A stretch of 64,000 nucleotides of DNA from Jejuia sp. UBA6058. GTDB lineage: Bacteria > Bacteroidota > Bacteroidia > Flavobacteriales > Flavobacteriaceae. Within the stretch, counting starts at the first letter, position 1; each line of letters begins with the position of its first letter. The translations under genes and the position numbers were made by a program. Under the pieces are notes generated by a model. The model searched no databases. It saw only the letters and a program-made list of their open reading frames with translations, and was not told the DNA's origin. Shown one piece after another: positions 50,120 to 58,408 of the stretch. The stretch covers positions 595,948 to 659,947 of the forward strand of contig DIYI01000012.1 of assembly GCA_002428965.1 (NCBI GenBank), given 5' to 3'.

Positions 50120-51685
50120 ATGACCCATCGTTTTTTAATATTACTTTTAATTTTTAGTTTTGGCACTTCTTATGCCCAAGTAGTTCCAGATACGCCCGTA
50201 ACCACAACAACTTTAGTTGGAGACACTACTTTGGTGGACGCTGAAGGACAAAAAGTAATCCCTATAGAAGCGATAATTCCAGAAGACAGCCTTTCGGTTA
50301 AACAACTTGTAGACGATATAAGTTTAGCCAAAATTGATTCTACATGGCGAAAGGAATTGTATAACAACAACCTTTTTGATACCATATACAAATCGGTTAC
50401 CGAAATGACTTTTGAAGAGGTAGATTTTCCAGAATTACCAACAGATACTTTGAAGAAACGCTTAAAAGAATTGGATGCCAGAACACCGTTTAACGTATCC
50501 TATAACCCTTCTTTGGAACGTGTTATAAAGTCGTATTTAAAACACCGCAGTAAGCATCTTCAAAAATTAATGACACTAAGTGCGTATTACTTTCCGTTGT
50601 TTGAACAGGAATTGGATAATCAAAATATACCATTAGAAATTAAATATTTGGCCATTGTAGAATCAGCTTTAAAACCCAATGCAAAATCAAGAGTGGGTGC
50701 AACAGGATTGTGGCAATTTATGTTCAGCACTGGTAAGATGTATGGACTGGATGTAAGTAGTTATGTTGATGAACGCAGCGACCCTATAAAATCTACTATA
50801 GCAGCTGCAAAATATTTAGCAAAACTTTATGAGATTTTTGGCGATTGGGATTTGGCCTTGGCTGCCTATAATTCAGGTCCAGGAAACGTCACCAAAGCCA
50901 TTCGTCGCTCTGGAGGTTATGAGAATTATTGGAACATTCGCCATAATTTACCACGTGAAACAGCGGGATATTTACCTGCATTTTTAGCCAATATGTACAT
51001 TTTTGAATATGCTGAAGAACATGGTTTTACAAGAGTTGAAAAAGAAACGGCTTATTTTGAAACGGATACTGTTGTGGTAAAACAAATGATAACTTTAGAT
51101 CAAGTTTCAGAAGTTACAGGTACGCCTGTGGAGCAGTTACAGTTTTTAAATCCATCTTATAAATTAGATATTATTCCAGTAATAAAGGATAAAAATTATA
51201 GTTTACGTTTGCCTTTAGATGTTATCGGCACATTTGTAAATAATGAAGAGAAAATTTATGCCTTTGCCAAAGAAGAATTAGAAAAGCGAGAAAAACCATT
51301 GCCTCAGTTTTTTAATGCGAATGATAAAATTCGCTATCGCGTAAAATCAGGTGATTATTTAGGGAAGATTGCCAGAATTTATGGTGTTCGTGTAAGTGAT
51401 ATTAAACGTTGGAATGGTTTGCGAAATAATAATTTAAGTATTGGACAACGTCTTTCAATCTATCCAAGAAAACCCGTGGTTAATAATCCAGTTGCTGTGA
51501 CAAAAAAGGTAAAGCCAAAACCGATAACCGGAGAGGTTGAAATTTACACCGTAAAGAGTGGTGACTCCCTTTGGAGCATATCTAAAAAATTTTCTGGAGT
51601 TTCTATTCAAAATATTAAAGATTGGAACGGTATTAGTGGTAGCAATTTAAAACCAGGCATGAAACTTAAAATTGCCAAAGGTTAG
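50120..51685 (+). CDS. LysM-containing membrane-bound lytic transglycosylase (MltD-like)
   Basis: 521 residues. Signal peptide cut after SYAQ. The SLT domain (about 150-280) has the catalytic Glu in IKYLAIVESALKPNAKSRVGATGLWQF and the YNSGPGNV motif. Two LysM domains follow (about 410-453, YRVKSGDYLGKIARIYGV; about 475-520, YTVKSGDSLWSISKKF). It cleaves peptidoglycan glycan strands to 1,6-anhydro ends in the periplasm. A DUF4837 lipoprotein gene follows 23 bp downstream, so they are likely co-transcribed. Confidence 0.93.
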   Translation: MTHRFLILLLIFSFGTSYAQVVPDTPVTTTTLVGDTTLVDAEGQKVIPIEAIIPEDSLSVKQLVDDISLAKIDSTWRKELYNNNLFDTIYKSVTEMTFEEVDFPELPTDTLKKRLKELDARTPFNVSYNPSLERVIKSYLKHRSKHLQKLMTLSAYYFPLFEQELDNQNIPLEIKYLAIVESALKPNAKSRVGATGLWQFMFSTGKMYGLDVSSYVDERSDPIKSTIAAAKYLAKLYEIFGDWDLALAAYNSGPGNVTKAIRRSGGYENYWNIRHNLPRETAGYLPAFLANMYIFEYAEEHGFTRVEKETAYFETDTVVVKQMITLDQVSEVTGTPVEQLQFLNPSYKLDIIPVIKDKNYSLRLPLDVIGTFVNNEEKIYAFAKEELEKREKPLPQFFNANDKIRYRVKSGDYLGKIARIYGVRVSDIKRWNGLRNNNLSIGQRLSIYPRKPVVNNPVAVTKKVKPKPITGEVEIYTVKSGDSLWSISKKFSGVSIQNIKDWNGISGSNLKPGMKLKIAKG

Positions 51686-51708
51686 TAGCAAACTAAAAGC
51701 ATTAAACA

Positions 51709-52686
51709 ATGAAAAAAATATGTAGCCTTTTGATAATTGCACTGCTATTTGTAGCATGTAAAGATGGTAAATCTAACGATCGTATTCTCTTTGATAGCGA
51801 GGGCAAAATTAACGATGTTTCTGTAGTAGTTGACAACGAAAACTGGAAAGGACGACTGGGTGAAGCTATTAGAGACATATTGACCGTACCCGTTTATGGT
51901 TTACCTCAAGACGAACCTACATTCAATATCAATCAAATACCACCACAAGTATTTACTGATTTTATTACAAGAAGGCGAACAGTTTTAAAAATTCAGATGG
52001 GTCAACCGGCGGGAATTGCATTTCGGGATAATGTGTATGCCAAACCTCAAAAGGTAATTGTGATTTCTGGGAACACTAAAGATGAGGTAATAGATTTACT
52101 TAAAGAAAATGCAACAAAAATTATTCAAACGTTTAGAAATATTGAATTAGCTCAAAGGCAACGACAGATGCGAAAGTCTTTGTTTAACGCTAGCACAATT
52201 AATAAAAAATTAGGTTTAAAAATTGAGTTTCCTAGCGCTTACAGAATAGCAAAAGAAGACGACCATTTTTATTGGATACGCAGAGATATTCGTACTGGTA
52301 CAGTAAACTTAATGCTTTACGAATTGCCTTTTGAGGCTATTAAAAAAAATGACAGCATTATTAATCAGATAGTTAGTATTCGAGATTCTATTGGCGAAGC
52401 ATATATTGAAGGGCCTGTAGAAGGATCTCATATGATCACACAAATGGCCTACACGCCTTTTCATGGAGAGACTATTTTAGATAATAAGCCTGCTCTTGAA
52501 ACCAAGGGGATGTGGAATGTGAAAAATGCATTTATGGCGGGACCGTATATCAATTATGCTATTGAAGATAAATTAAATAATAGATGGCTTATTGCCGAAG
52601 GTTTTGCATTTGCGCCCTCTGTTTCAAAGCGGGATTATGTATTTGAACTTGAAGCGATTATTAGAACCATTAAAATCACGCAATAG
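51709..52686 (+). CDS. DUF4837 family lipoprotein
   Basis: 325 residues. Lipobox VAC (Cys 16). The entry RILFDSEGKINDVSVVVDNENWKGRLGEAIRDILTVPVYGLPQDEPTFNI and the later GPYINYAIEDKLNNRWLIAEGFAFAPSVSKRDYVFELEAIIRTI match the Bacteroidota DUF4837 family. Function unknown; its place after a lytic transglycosylase suggests an envelope role. Confidence 0.85.
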   Translation: MKKICSLLIIALLFVACKDGKSNDRILFDSEGKINDVSVVVDNENWKGRLGEAIRDILTVPVYGLPQDEPTFNINQIPPQVFTDFITRRRTVLKIQMGQPAGIAFRDNVYAKPQKVIVISGNTKDEVIDLLKENATKIIQTFRNIELAQRQRQMRKSLFNASTINKKLGLKIEFPSAYRIAKEDDHFYWIRRDIRTGTVNLMLYELPFEAIKKNDSIINQIVSIRDSIGEAYIEGPVEGSHMITQMAYTPFHGETILDNKPALETKGMWNVKNAFMAGPYINYAIEDKLNNRWLIAEGFAFAPSVSKRDYVFELEAIIRTIKITQ

Positions 52687-52704
52687 TCTCAAAAATGAAA
52701 TAAC

Positions 52705-53457
52705 CTAAGCATCTAACCACTTTTTAAAATTTGAGGTGCGTTCTCTGGATACAATAAGTCGTTCGTTTTGCGCAGGCTTAACTTTAATTAAAAGCCTGCT
52801 GTTAAAATAAGAGTGTATCTCCTTTACGGCGTTAACAGAAACCATATATTTTCTATTTATTCTGAAGAAATTAATGGGGTCAAGAATCTCTTCCAATTGA
52901 TCAATAGTATATTCAATAGGACATTTTTGACCTGAATTTGAGTAAAGAAAAATTACGCCATCTTCTGCCATAAAATAGGCTATATCCTCAACATTAAAAG
53001 AACTAAATTGATTACCAATTTTCACTATAAAGCGTCTTTTGTATTCCTTTTGAAATAAATGACGCATGACTTTAATGTCAGGAATATTTGACTTTTGGTT
53101 GTCGACAGTTTTAGTGTATTTGTCTAAGGACTTTTTAAGTTCATTTTTGTCAATAGGCTTCAATAAATAATCGAGTCCGTTGTATTTAAAACCTCTTATG
53201 GCATATTCGTTATAAGCCGTGGTAAAAATTATTGGAGGATGGTCTTCAAGTTTATCTATAATATCAAAGCCGTAACCATCATTTAATTGAATGTCCAAAA
53301 AAATAAGGTCTGGTAAAGGGTTATTTTGAAACCATTTATGGCCACTTTCAACAGACGAAATACGCTCAAGAATTTCACATTCAGGTGCTAATTCTTCAAT
53401 GAGTTGCCTTAATCGTCTAGAGGCTATATCTTCATCTTCTACAATTACGGCTTTCAT
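52705..53457 (-). CDS. LytTR family response regulator
   Basis: 250 residues. Receiver domain with acidic pocket (VEDED, residues 7-9), phosphorylation Asp55 (DLIFLDIQLND), Thr85-type switch (FTTAYNEY) and Lys in YLLKPID. LytTR DNA-binding domain from about 145 (FIVKIGNQFSSFNVEDIAYFMAEDGVIFLY, FFRINRKYMVSVNAVKEI, RLIVSRERTSNFKKWL). Works with the sensor kinase encoded 4 bp upstream; the divergent TonB receptor is a plausible target. Confidence 0.95.
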   Translation of the reverse strand: MKAVIVEDEDIASRRLRQLIEELAPECEILERISSVESGHKWFQNNPLPDLIFLDIQLNDGYGFDIIDKLEDHPPIIFTTAYNEYAIRGFKYNGLDYLLKPIDKNELKKSLDKYTKTVDNQKSNIPDIKVMRHLFQKEYKRRFIVKIGNQFSSFNVEDIAYFMAEDGVIFLYSNSGQKCPIEYTIDQLEEILDPINFFRINRKYMVSVNAVKEIHSYFNSRLLIKVKPAQNERLIVSRERTSNFKKWLDA

Positions 53458-53461
53458 GGTT

Positions 53462-54538
53462 TTATAAGTTTAAAGAAGGTTCTAGTTGTTTTTTAAGCTT
53501 TGCCGAAAGTAACGGCATTTTTACAGTAAAGTGCTGTCCATCATCTAAAACAGTAACATTTTTATCTGAATAGAATTTATACCTTTTCTTAATATTATCC
53601 AATCCAAGTTGTGTAGATTCTTGGGAGTCAACGCGCTTTTTAAGCGTATTGGTTATGACGATTTGCTCATCTTCAACAAATATATTAATGGTTATGGGGT
53701 GTTCTTTGGAGTAGTAATTATGCTTTAAAGCATTTTCAACTAGCATTTGAAGGGATAACGTGGGTATTAAGTTTGAATGATATGCTTTTGGAATATTTGT
53801 ATGTATTGCAATGGCGTTATTGTGCCGTACTTTCATCATAAAAATAAAGGAATCTAAAAATTGAAGCTCCTTATCCAGTCTTACCAAATCTTGCTCTCTA
53901 TTATCTAAAATATAGCGGTAACACGACGCTAAACGCGATACAAAATCAGAAGCTAAATCTCTATCCTCATACATTAAGGACGTTAAAGTATTTAAACTAT
54001 TGAATAAAAAGTGAGGGCTTATTTGACTCTTTAGCGACGTGTATTTAGAAGTCATCATCTCTTTTTTCAACTCCAGAATAGATACTTCAAGCTCTTTTTT
54101 GTCTTTCGAAATCCAATAAAACTGGTTGAATGAAGAGAAAACCACCACTAAACCTAGTGCTCTAAACATGTCTATTTTAAAGATTTGCCAAGGATCTTGT
54201 CCTGTTTTAATGCCGCAAAAGGCGGTAAACTCAAAAATTCCTAAATAATAAATAAGGCCAGCTGCTATCATAACAGGAATCACGGTGAAGCACAAAATAT
54301 AAATGTGAGTTAACAATTCATTTTTCGCACGTTTTGTTTTAGACTGTCTTACCAACCAATCATTAATTTCCCATGAAAGCATAAACAGAGTAAATGCCGA
54401 AAAGTAATAGAAAAACGTGGTATTGTTTAAATAGCTTTCGTTGGGGTCCTTATCAACAAAAAGTTTTATAGCTAGAAAAACAATATTAATAACAAGAAAT
54501 CTTAAGCCTATTTTCTTTATGTAAGGGTTAATTGTCAT
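53462..54538 (-). CDS. LytS-type sensor histidine kinase
   Basis: 358 residues. Four membrane helices in the first 150 residues (FLVINIVFLAIKLFV, FFYYFSAFTLFMLSW, IYILCFTVIPVMIAAGLIYYLG, FRALGLVVVFSSFNQFYW). His_kinase (PF06580-type) motif with the phosphorylated His in LKSQISPHFLFNSLNTLTSL, then a HATPase domain (LQMLVENALKHNYY; LGLDNIKKRYKFY). It phosphorylates the LytTR regulator. Cue unknown. A TAnnTTTG box lies just upstream. Confidence 0.95.
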   Translation of the reverse strand: MTINPYIKKIGLRFLVINIVFLAIKLFVDKDPNESYLNNTTFFYYFSAFTLFMLSWEINDWLVRQSKTKRAKNELLTHIYILCFTVIPVMIAAGLIYYLGIFEFTAFCGIKTGQDPWQIFKIDMFRALGLVVVFSSFNQFYWISKDKKELEVSILELKKEMMTSKYTSLKSQISPHFLFNSLNTLTSLMYEDRDLASDFVSRLASCYRYILDNREQDLVRLDKELQFLDSFIFMMKVRHNNAIAIHTNIPKAYHSNLIPTLSLQMLVENALKHNYYSKEHPITINIFVEDEQIVITNTLKKRVDSQESTQLGLDNIKKRYKFYSDKNVTVLDDGQHFTVKMPLLSAKLKKQLEPSLNL

Positions 54539-54560
54539 GTAGAATTTAATGCGCGGTAAT

Positions 54561-54568
54561 CAAATATA
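54561..54568 (-). promoter_or_regulatory. Possible -7 promoter box for the sensor kinase operon
   Basis: TATATTTG on the minus strand matches TAnnTTTG, 22 bp before the sensor kinase ATG. Confidence 0.4.
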
Positions 54569-54789
54569 CTATACTAAATTAAGTGAAACTAAATGTTAGG
54601 ATTGAATCGTCATAAATTCCAATGAACTGTCAGCAATTGTAAATCAGTTGTTATTGCGCATTAATATTTTTCACAATATATTTTCAAAGGCTTATTTTCA
54701 CAATTCAAAGTAAAGAATGACAATTAAAAAAAATTGTGTTTCTGTTTTCATACTATCATATGAGATTTGAGTAATTAATTCAAATTACT

Positions 54790-57171
54790 ATGAAAACACT
54801 TAAATTTCTTTTTCTATTTATTTCTTCGGTAGCATTTGCCCAAACAGGAATTATTAAAGGTCAGATTCTCGACAAGCAATCAGAAGCTCCCTTGGCAGGC
54901 GCAACAATTCAACTTTTAAATACAGAAACACCAACAGGAACAACCACCAATATTGATGGTTATTTTACACTTGATGAGGTGCCTTTGGGGCGACAAAGTA
55001 TTAGGATAAGTTATATTGGTTATGAGTCTATTACTATTCCCAATATTGTGGTGACTTCTGGTAAGGATGCGGTGGTGAATGTTAGCATTCAAGAATCGTT
55101 TGATGAATTGGATGCCATAGTACTTACGCCTAAAACCAATAAAGATAGAACTGTGAATAAATTGGCAACAATTTCAGCAAGACAGTTTAGTTTAGAGGAA
55201 GTTAATCGTTTTTCTGGAGGTAGAAGTGATGTAGGTCGACTGGCCGCCAATTTTGCGGGCGTTTCTGCGCCAGATGACAGTAGAAACGATATTGTGGTAA
55301 GAGGAAATTCTCCAACGGGTCTGCTTTGGCGATTGGAAGGTATTCCTATTCCAAGTCCAAACCACTACTCTACGGCAGGCACAACAGGTGGGCCAGTTTC
55401 AGCACTAAATACCAATATGTTGAAGAATTCAGATTTTATTACATCTGCGTTTCCTGCGGAATATGGTAATGCTTTGGGAGGAGTTTTGGATTTGGGTTTT
55501 AGAAAGGGAAATATAGATGATTATGAATTTACAGCGCAGGTGGGGGCTTTTACAGGAGTTGAAGCCATGGCTGAAGGGCCTTTAGGTAAAAAACAGGGCT
55601 CCTTTTTGGTAGCTGGAAGATATTCATTAGTTGGGCTTTTAGGAGTTGGTGCTGGTGGTACTTCAGCAACGCCAAATTACAGTGATATTTCTTTTAATCT
55701 TAATTTCGGTTCGGGTAAATTTGGAAATTTATCATTGTTCGGAATTTTAGGAGATTCCGATATCGAGTTCTTGGGTGATGATATTGATGAAAATGATTTG
55801 TTCTCGGCAGAGGATGAAAACTCCTTCGTAGAATCTGGCTTCGGTGTGGTAGGTTTAAGCCATAAAATTGCTGTTAGTGATAAGAGTTATTTAAAATCAG
55901 TACTGGCGGTGTCCACCTCTTCAAATACGTTTGATTCGGATAGAATTATAGACAAGGATACACCTCAAGAGCGTATTATTAGATATACAGAAGTAGACGA
56001 TACTGAGAACCGTTTTACGTTTTCAACGTTATTCAACACTAAAATAAGCAGAAAAACTACGCTAAGAACAGGGCTTTTATATGAGTCTTTTGGAATAGAG
56101 TCTTCTCTGAGAGATCGTCTTGAGCAACCTGATAATAATGGTGATGGCGACCCCGATCTTTTTACGTTTAGAGATACAGATGACAATTTTGGACTATTCC
56201 AACCGTATATACAAGGGCAATTTAGGCTTACGGAAGCATTAACCTTAAACGCTGGATTACATGCGCAATATAGTACATTAAATGAGCAGTTTGTTCTAGA
56301 ACCAAGAGGCGCTTTAAGTTACAGAGTTGCACCGAAACACCGTTTAAGTTTTGGCTATGGCATCCATCATCAGAATGTTCCTTTGCCTTTACTATTTTTA
56401 AATGAAGAAGTTAATGGAGAATTGGTACAAACTAATATTGATTTGGATTTCGTTAGAAGTGCACATTATGTATTGGGTTACGATATTAATTTGGCTAAAA
56501 GCTGGAGGGCAAAATTGGAAGCTTATTACCAGGACGTAAGCGACGTTGCCATAGAGGCCTTCCCTTCAAGTTATTCAACCTTAACTGAAGGCGCAGATTT
56601 TGGCTTTCAAAACGACAGGGTTTCTTTGGTAAATGAGGGTACAGGTTTCAATCAAGGTATTGAATTAACTGTGGAAAAATTCTTTAGCGAAGGGTATTAT
56701 GGTTTGCTAACCACATCTATTTTTGAAAGCAAATATGAAGGTAGTGATGGTATAGAGCGAAACACACCTTTTAATAATGGTTATGTTGTTAATCTTTTGG
56801 CGGGTAGGGAATTTAACATTGGAAAAGCGAAACGAAATGTACTTTTTTTTGATACACGCGTTACCTTGTCAGGAGGAAGATATTTCACCCCTGTAGATTT
56901 AGAAACATCGCGACAATTAGGATTTCAAGTACTTCAAGAAGATTTAGCATTTAGCGAGCAACAAGACGATTATTTTAGGTGGGATTTCAAGTTGGGATTT
57001 AAATTCAATAGCACTTCTAAAAAGCAATCGCATCAATTTTATGTTGATTTACAGAATGTTACCAATAATGAAAATATTTTTACAAGTAGATATAATAGAC
57101 TAACGAATAATATAGATCAAGTAAATCAAATTGGTTTTTTTCCGGATGTAGGTTATAGGTTTCAGTTTTAA
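54790..57171 (+). CDS. TonB-dependent receptor with carboxypeptidase-like N-terminal domain
   Basis: 793 residues. Signal peptide cut after FAQ; carboxypeptidase-regulatory-like domain (about 20-105, GIIKGQILDKQSEAPLAGATIQLLN); plug domain (DDSRNDIVVRGNSPTGLLWRLEGIPIPSPNHY ... GGVLDLGF); barrel to the end (DVGYRFQF). No SusD or DUF4249 partner follows. It is divergent from the LytTR/LytS pair across a 251-bp gap, suggesting that pair controls it. Substrate unknown. A convergent terminator with tatA follows. Confidence 0.92.
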   Translation: MKTLKFLFLFISSVAFAQTGIIKGQILDKQSEAPLAGATIQLLNTETPTGTTTNIDGYFTLDEVPLGRQSIRISYIGYESITIPNIVVTSGKDAVVNVSIQESFDELDAIVLTPKTNKDRTVNKLATISARQFSLEEVNRFSGGRSDVGRLAANFAGVSAPDDSRNDIVVRGNSPTGLLWRLEGIPIPSPNHYSTAGTTGGPVSALNTNMLKNSDFITSAFPAEYGNALGGVLDLGFRKGNIDDYEFTAQVGAFTGVEAMAEGPLGKKQGSFLVAGRYSLVGLLGVGAGGTSATPNYSDISFNLNFGSGKFGNLSLFGILGDSDIEFLGDDIDENDLFSAEDENSFVESGFGVVGLSHKIAVSDKSYLKSVLAVSTSSNTFDSDRIIDKDTPQERIIRYTEVDDTENRFTFSTLFNTKISRKTTLRTGLLYESFGIESSLRDRLEQPDNNGDGDPDLFTFRDTDDNFGLFQPYIQGQFRLTEALTLNAGLHAQYSTLNEQFVLEPRGALSYRVAPKHRLSFGYGIHHQNVPLPLLFLNEEVNGELVQTNIDLDFVRSAHYVLGYDINLAKSWRAKLEAYYQDVSDVAIEAFPSSYSTLTEGADFGFQNDRVSLVNEGTGFNQGIELTVEKFFSEGYYGLLTTSIFESKYEGSDGIERNTPFNNGYVVNLLAGREFNIGKAKRNVLFFDTRVTLSGGRYFTPVDLETSRQLGFQVLQEDLAFSEQQDDYFRWDFKLGFKFNSTSKKQSHQFYVDLQNVTNNENIFTSRYNRLTNNIDQVNQIGFFPDVGYRFQF

Positions 57172-57180
57172 AACCGAACA

Positions 57181-57209
57181 AAAAACCCAACACAATTTGT
57201 GTTGGGTTT
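57181..57209. terminator. Bidirectional terminator
   Basis: AAAACCCAACACAA / TTGTGTTGGGTTTT, 14-bp perfect stem with a 1-nt spacer and A/T runs on both sides, between the TonB receptor and convergent tatA. Confidence 0.9.
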
Positions 57210-57231
57210 TGATTATCGTATGATCAGAGGT

Positions 57232-57414
57232 CTAATCTATTTTATCATTTTTAGGTTCCTCTTCTTTACTTGCATCTTTAAATTCTTTAATGCCACTTCC
57301 TAAACCACGCATTAATTCTGGTATTTTTTTACCTCCAAAAATCAATAACACAACTACCACTATCAATGTAATTTGCATTGGACCAATAGCTAATGGTAAC
57401 ATAAATAAATTCAT
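57232..57414 (-). CDS. tatA: Twin-arginine translocase TatA/TatE family subunit
   Basis: 60 residues. A membrane helix (ITLIVVVVLLIFG), the hinge FGGKKIPELMRGLGSGIKEFK, and a charged amphipathic and acidic tail (KEEEPKNDKID) are the TatA pattern, with the FG motif at the helix end. It forms the pore part of the Tat pathway for folded proteins. The tatC partner is not in this window. A TAnnTTTG box (57434-57441) lies 19 bp upstream. Confidence 0.9.
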   Translation of the reverse strand: MNLFMLPLAIGPMQITLIVVVVLLIFGGKKIPELMRGLGSGIKEFKDASKEEEPKNDKID

Positions 57415-57433
57415 AACCTTTAAATTTGAGGTA

Positions 57434-57441
57434 CAAAGTTA
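57434..57441 (-). promoter_or_regulatory. Possible -7 promoter box for tatA
   Basis: TAACTTTG on the minus strand matches TAnnTTTG and ends 19 bp before the tatA ATG. Confidence 0.4.
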
Positions 57442-57525
57442 ATAATTAAAGTTTAATAAACTCGTTTTTATTGGTATTACTCGTTTCGAATAAAATTCAA
57501 AATAAAATAGCTTAGTTATTTTATT

Positions 57526-57533
57526 TAATTTTG
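57526..57533 (+). promoter_or_regulatory. Probable -7 promoter box for the M23 peptidase gene
   Basis: TAATTTTG matches TAnnTTTG and ends 8 bp before the ATG; the mRNA would be leaderless or nearly so. Confidence 0.4.
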
Positions 57534-57541
57534 CGAGAACT

Positions 57542-58405
57542 ATGGCTAAAAAAAAGCAAAAAAAGCTTAAAAAGAAATTACTTGATAAGTATAGACTCGT
57601 AATTCTTAATGAAAACACATTTGAGGAACGGTTATCCCTAAAACTTACTAGGTTAAATGTTTTCGTTATAGTTACCTTATCCAGTGTTTTGCTTGTGGGG
57701 TTAACTATTTTGCTAATTGCTTATTCACCTTTAAAAGAATATATCCCTGGCTACTCTTCTACAGCACTTAAAAAGAAGGCTACCGAACTAAGTTTTGAAA
57801 CCGATTCACTTAAACAAGTATTAGTTAATAACGAACTTTATTTTGCATCTATACAGAAAGTACTTAAAGGCGATGTGAGTTCTGAACAATTGAATAAAGA
57901 CTCTATTATTGAAGCTACAAAATTAGAAATAAGTGAGGTGGATTTAAACCCTTCAAAGGAAGACTCCTTGCTACGCGTTAAAGTTGAAAAAGAGGATAAA
58001 TATAATTTATTTGAATCTGCAACTTCTGTGACCAATTTTGTTTTGTTCCCGCCTGTTTCTGGTACTATAAGCGAACCATATGATGTTGAGGATAAACACT
58101 ACGCAGTTGATATTGTTGTGGCAAAAGACACACCAGTTAAAGCAACAGCTGATGGCATTGTTATTTTTGCAGAATGGACTGTAGGTACAGGACATGTTAT
58201 TATTCTAGAGCATAGCTACGGACTAATATCGGTATACAAGCATAATGCTACTGTTACAAAAGGGCAAGGCGATTTAGTAAAAGCGGGTGAAGTGATTGCA
58301 ACCTCAGGAAATACTGGAGAATTAAGCACGGGCCCTCATTTACATTTTGAGTTATGGAGTGATGGCTACCCTATCAACCCTACAAATTTTATAGATTTCG
58401 AATAA
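57542..58405 (+). CDS. M23 family metallopeptidase, membrane-anchored
   Basis: 287 residues. A strongly basic N-terminal stretch (AKKKQKKLKKKLLDKYR) then one membrane helix (about 37-60, VFVIVTLSSVLLVGLTILLIAY), a helical linker, and an M23 (LytM/lysostaphin-like) domain from about 175: HYAVDIV (zinc His and Asp), GHVIILEHSYGLISVYKHN, and HLHFELW (second zinc His). All ligands are present, so it may be an active endopeptidase that cuts peptidoglycan cross-links. Only 3 bp separate it from the GH3-type gene, so they share a transcript. Confidence 0.9.
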   Translation: MAKKKQKKLKKKLLDKYRLVILNENTFEERLSLKLTRLNVFVIVTLSSVLLVGLTILLIAYSPLKEYIPGYSSTALKKKATELSFETDSLKQVLVNNELYFASIQKVLKGDVSSEQLNKDSIIEATKLEISEVDLNPSKEDSLLRVKVEKEDKYNLFESATSVTNFVLFPPVSGTISEPYDVEDKHYAVDIVVAKDTPVKATADGIVIFAEWTVGTGHVIILEHSYGLISVYKHNATVTKGQGDLVKAGEVIATSGNTGELSTGPHLHFELWSDGYPINPTNFIDFE

Positions 58406-58408
58406 AGT

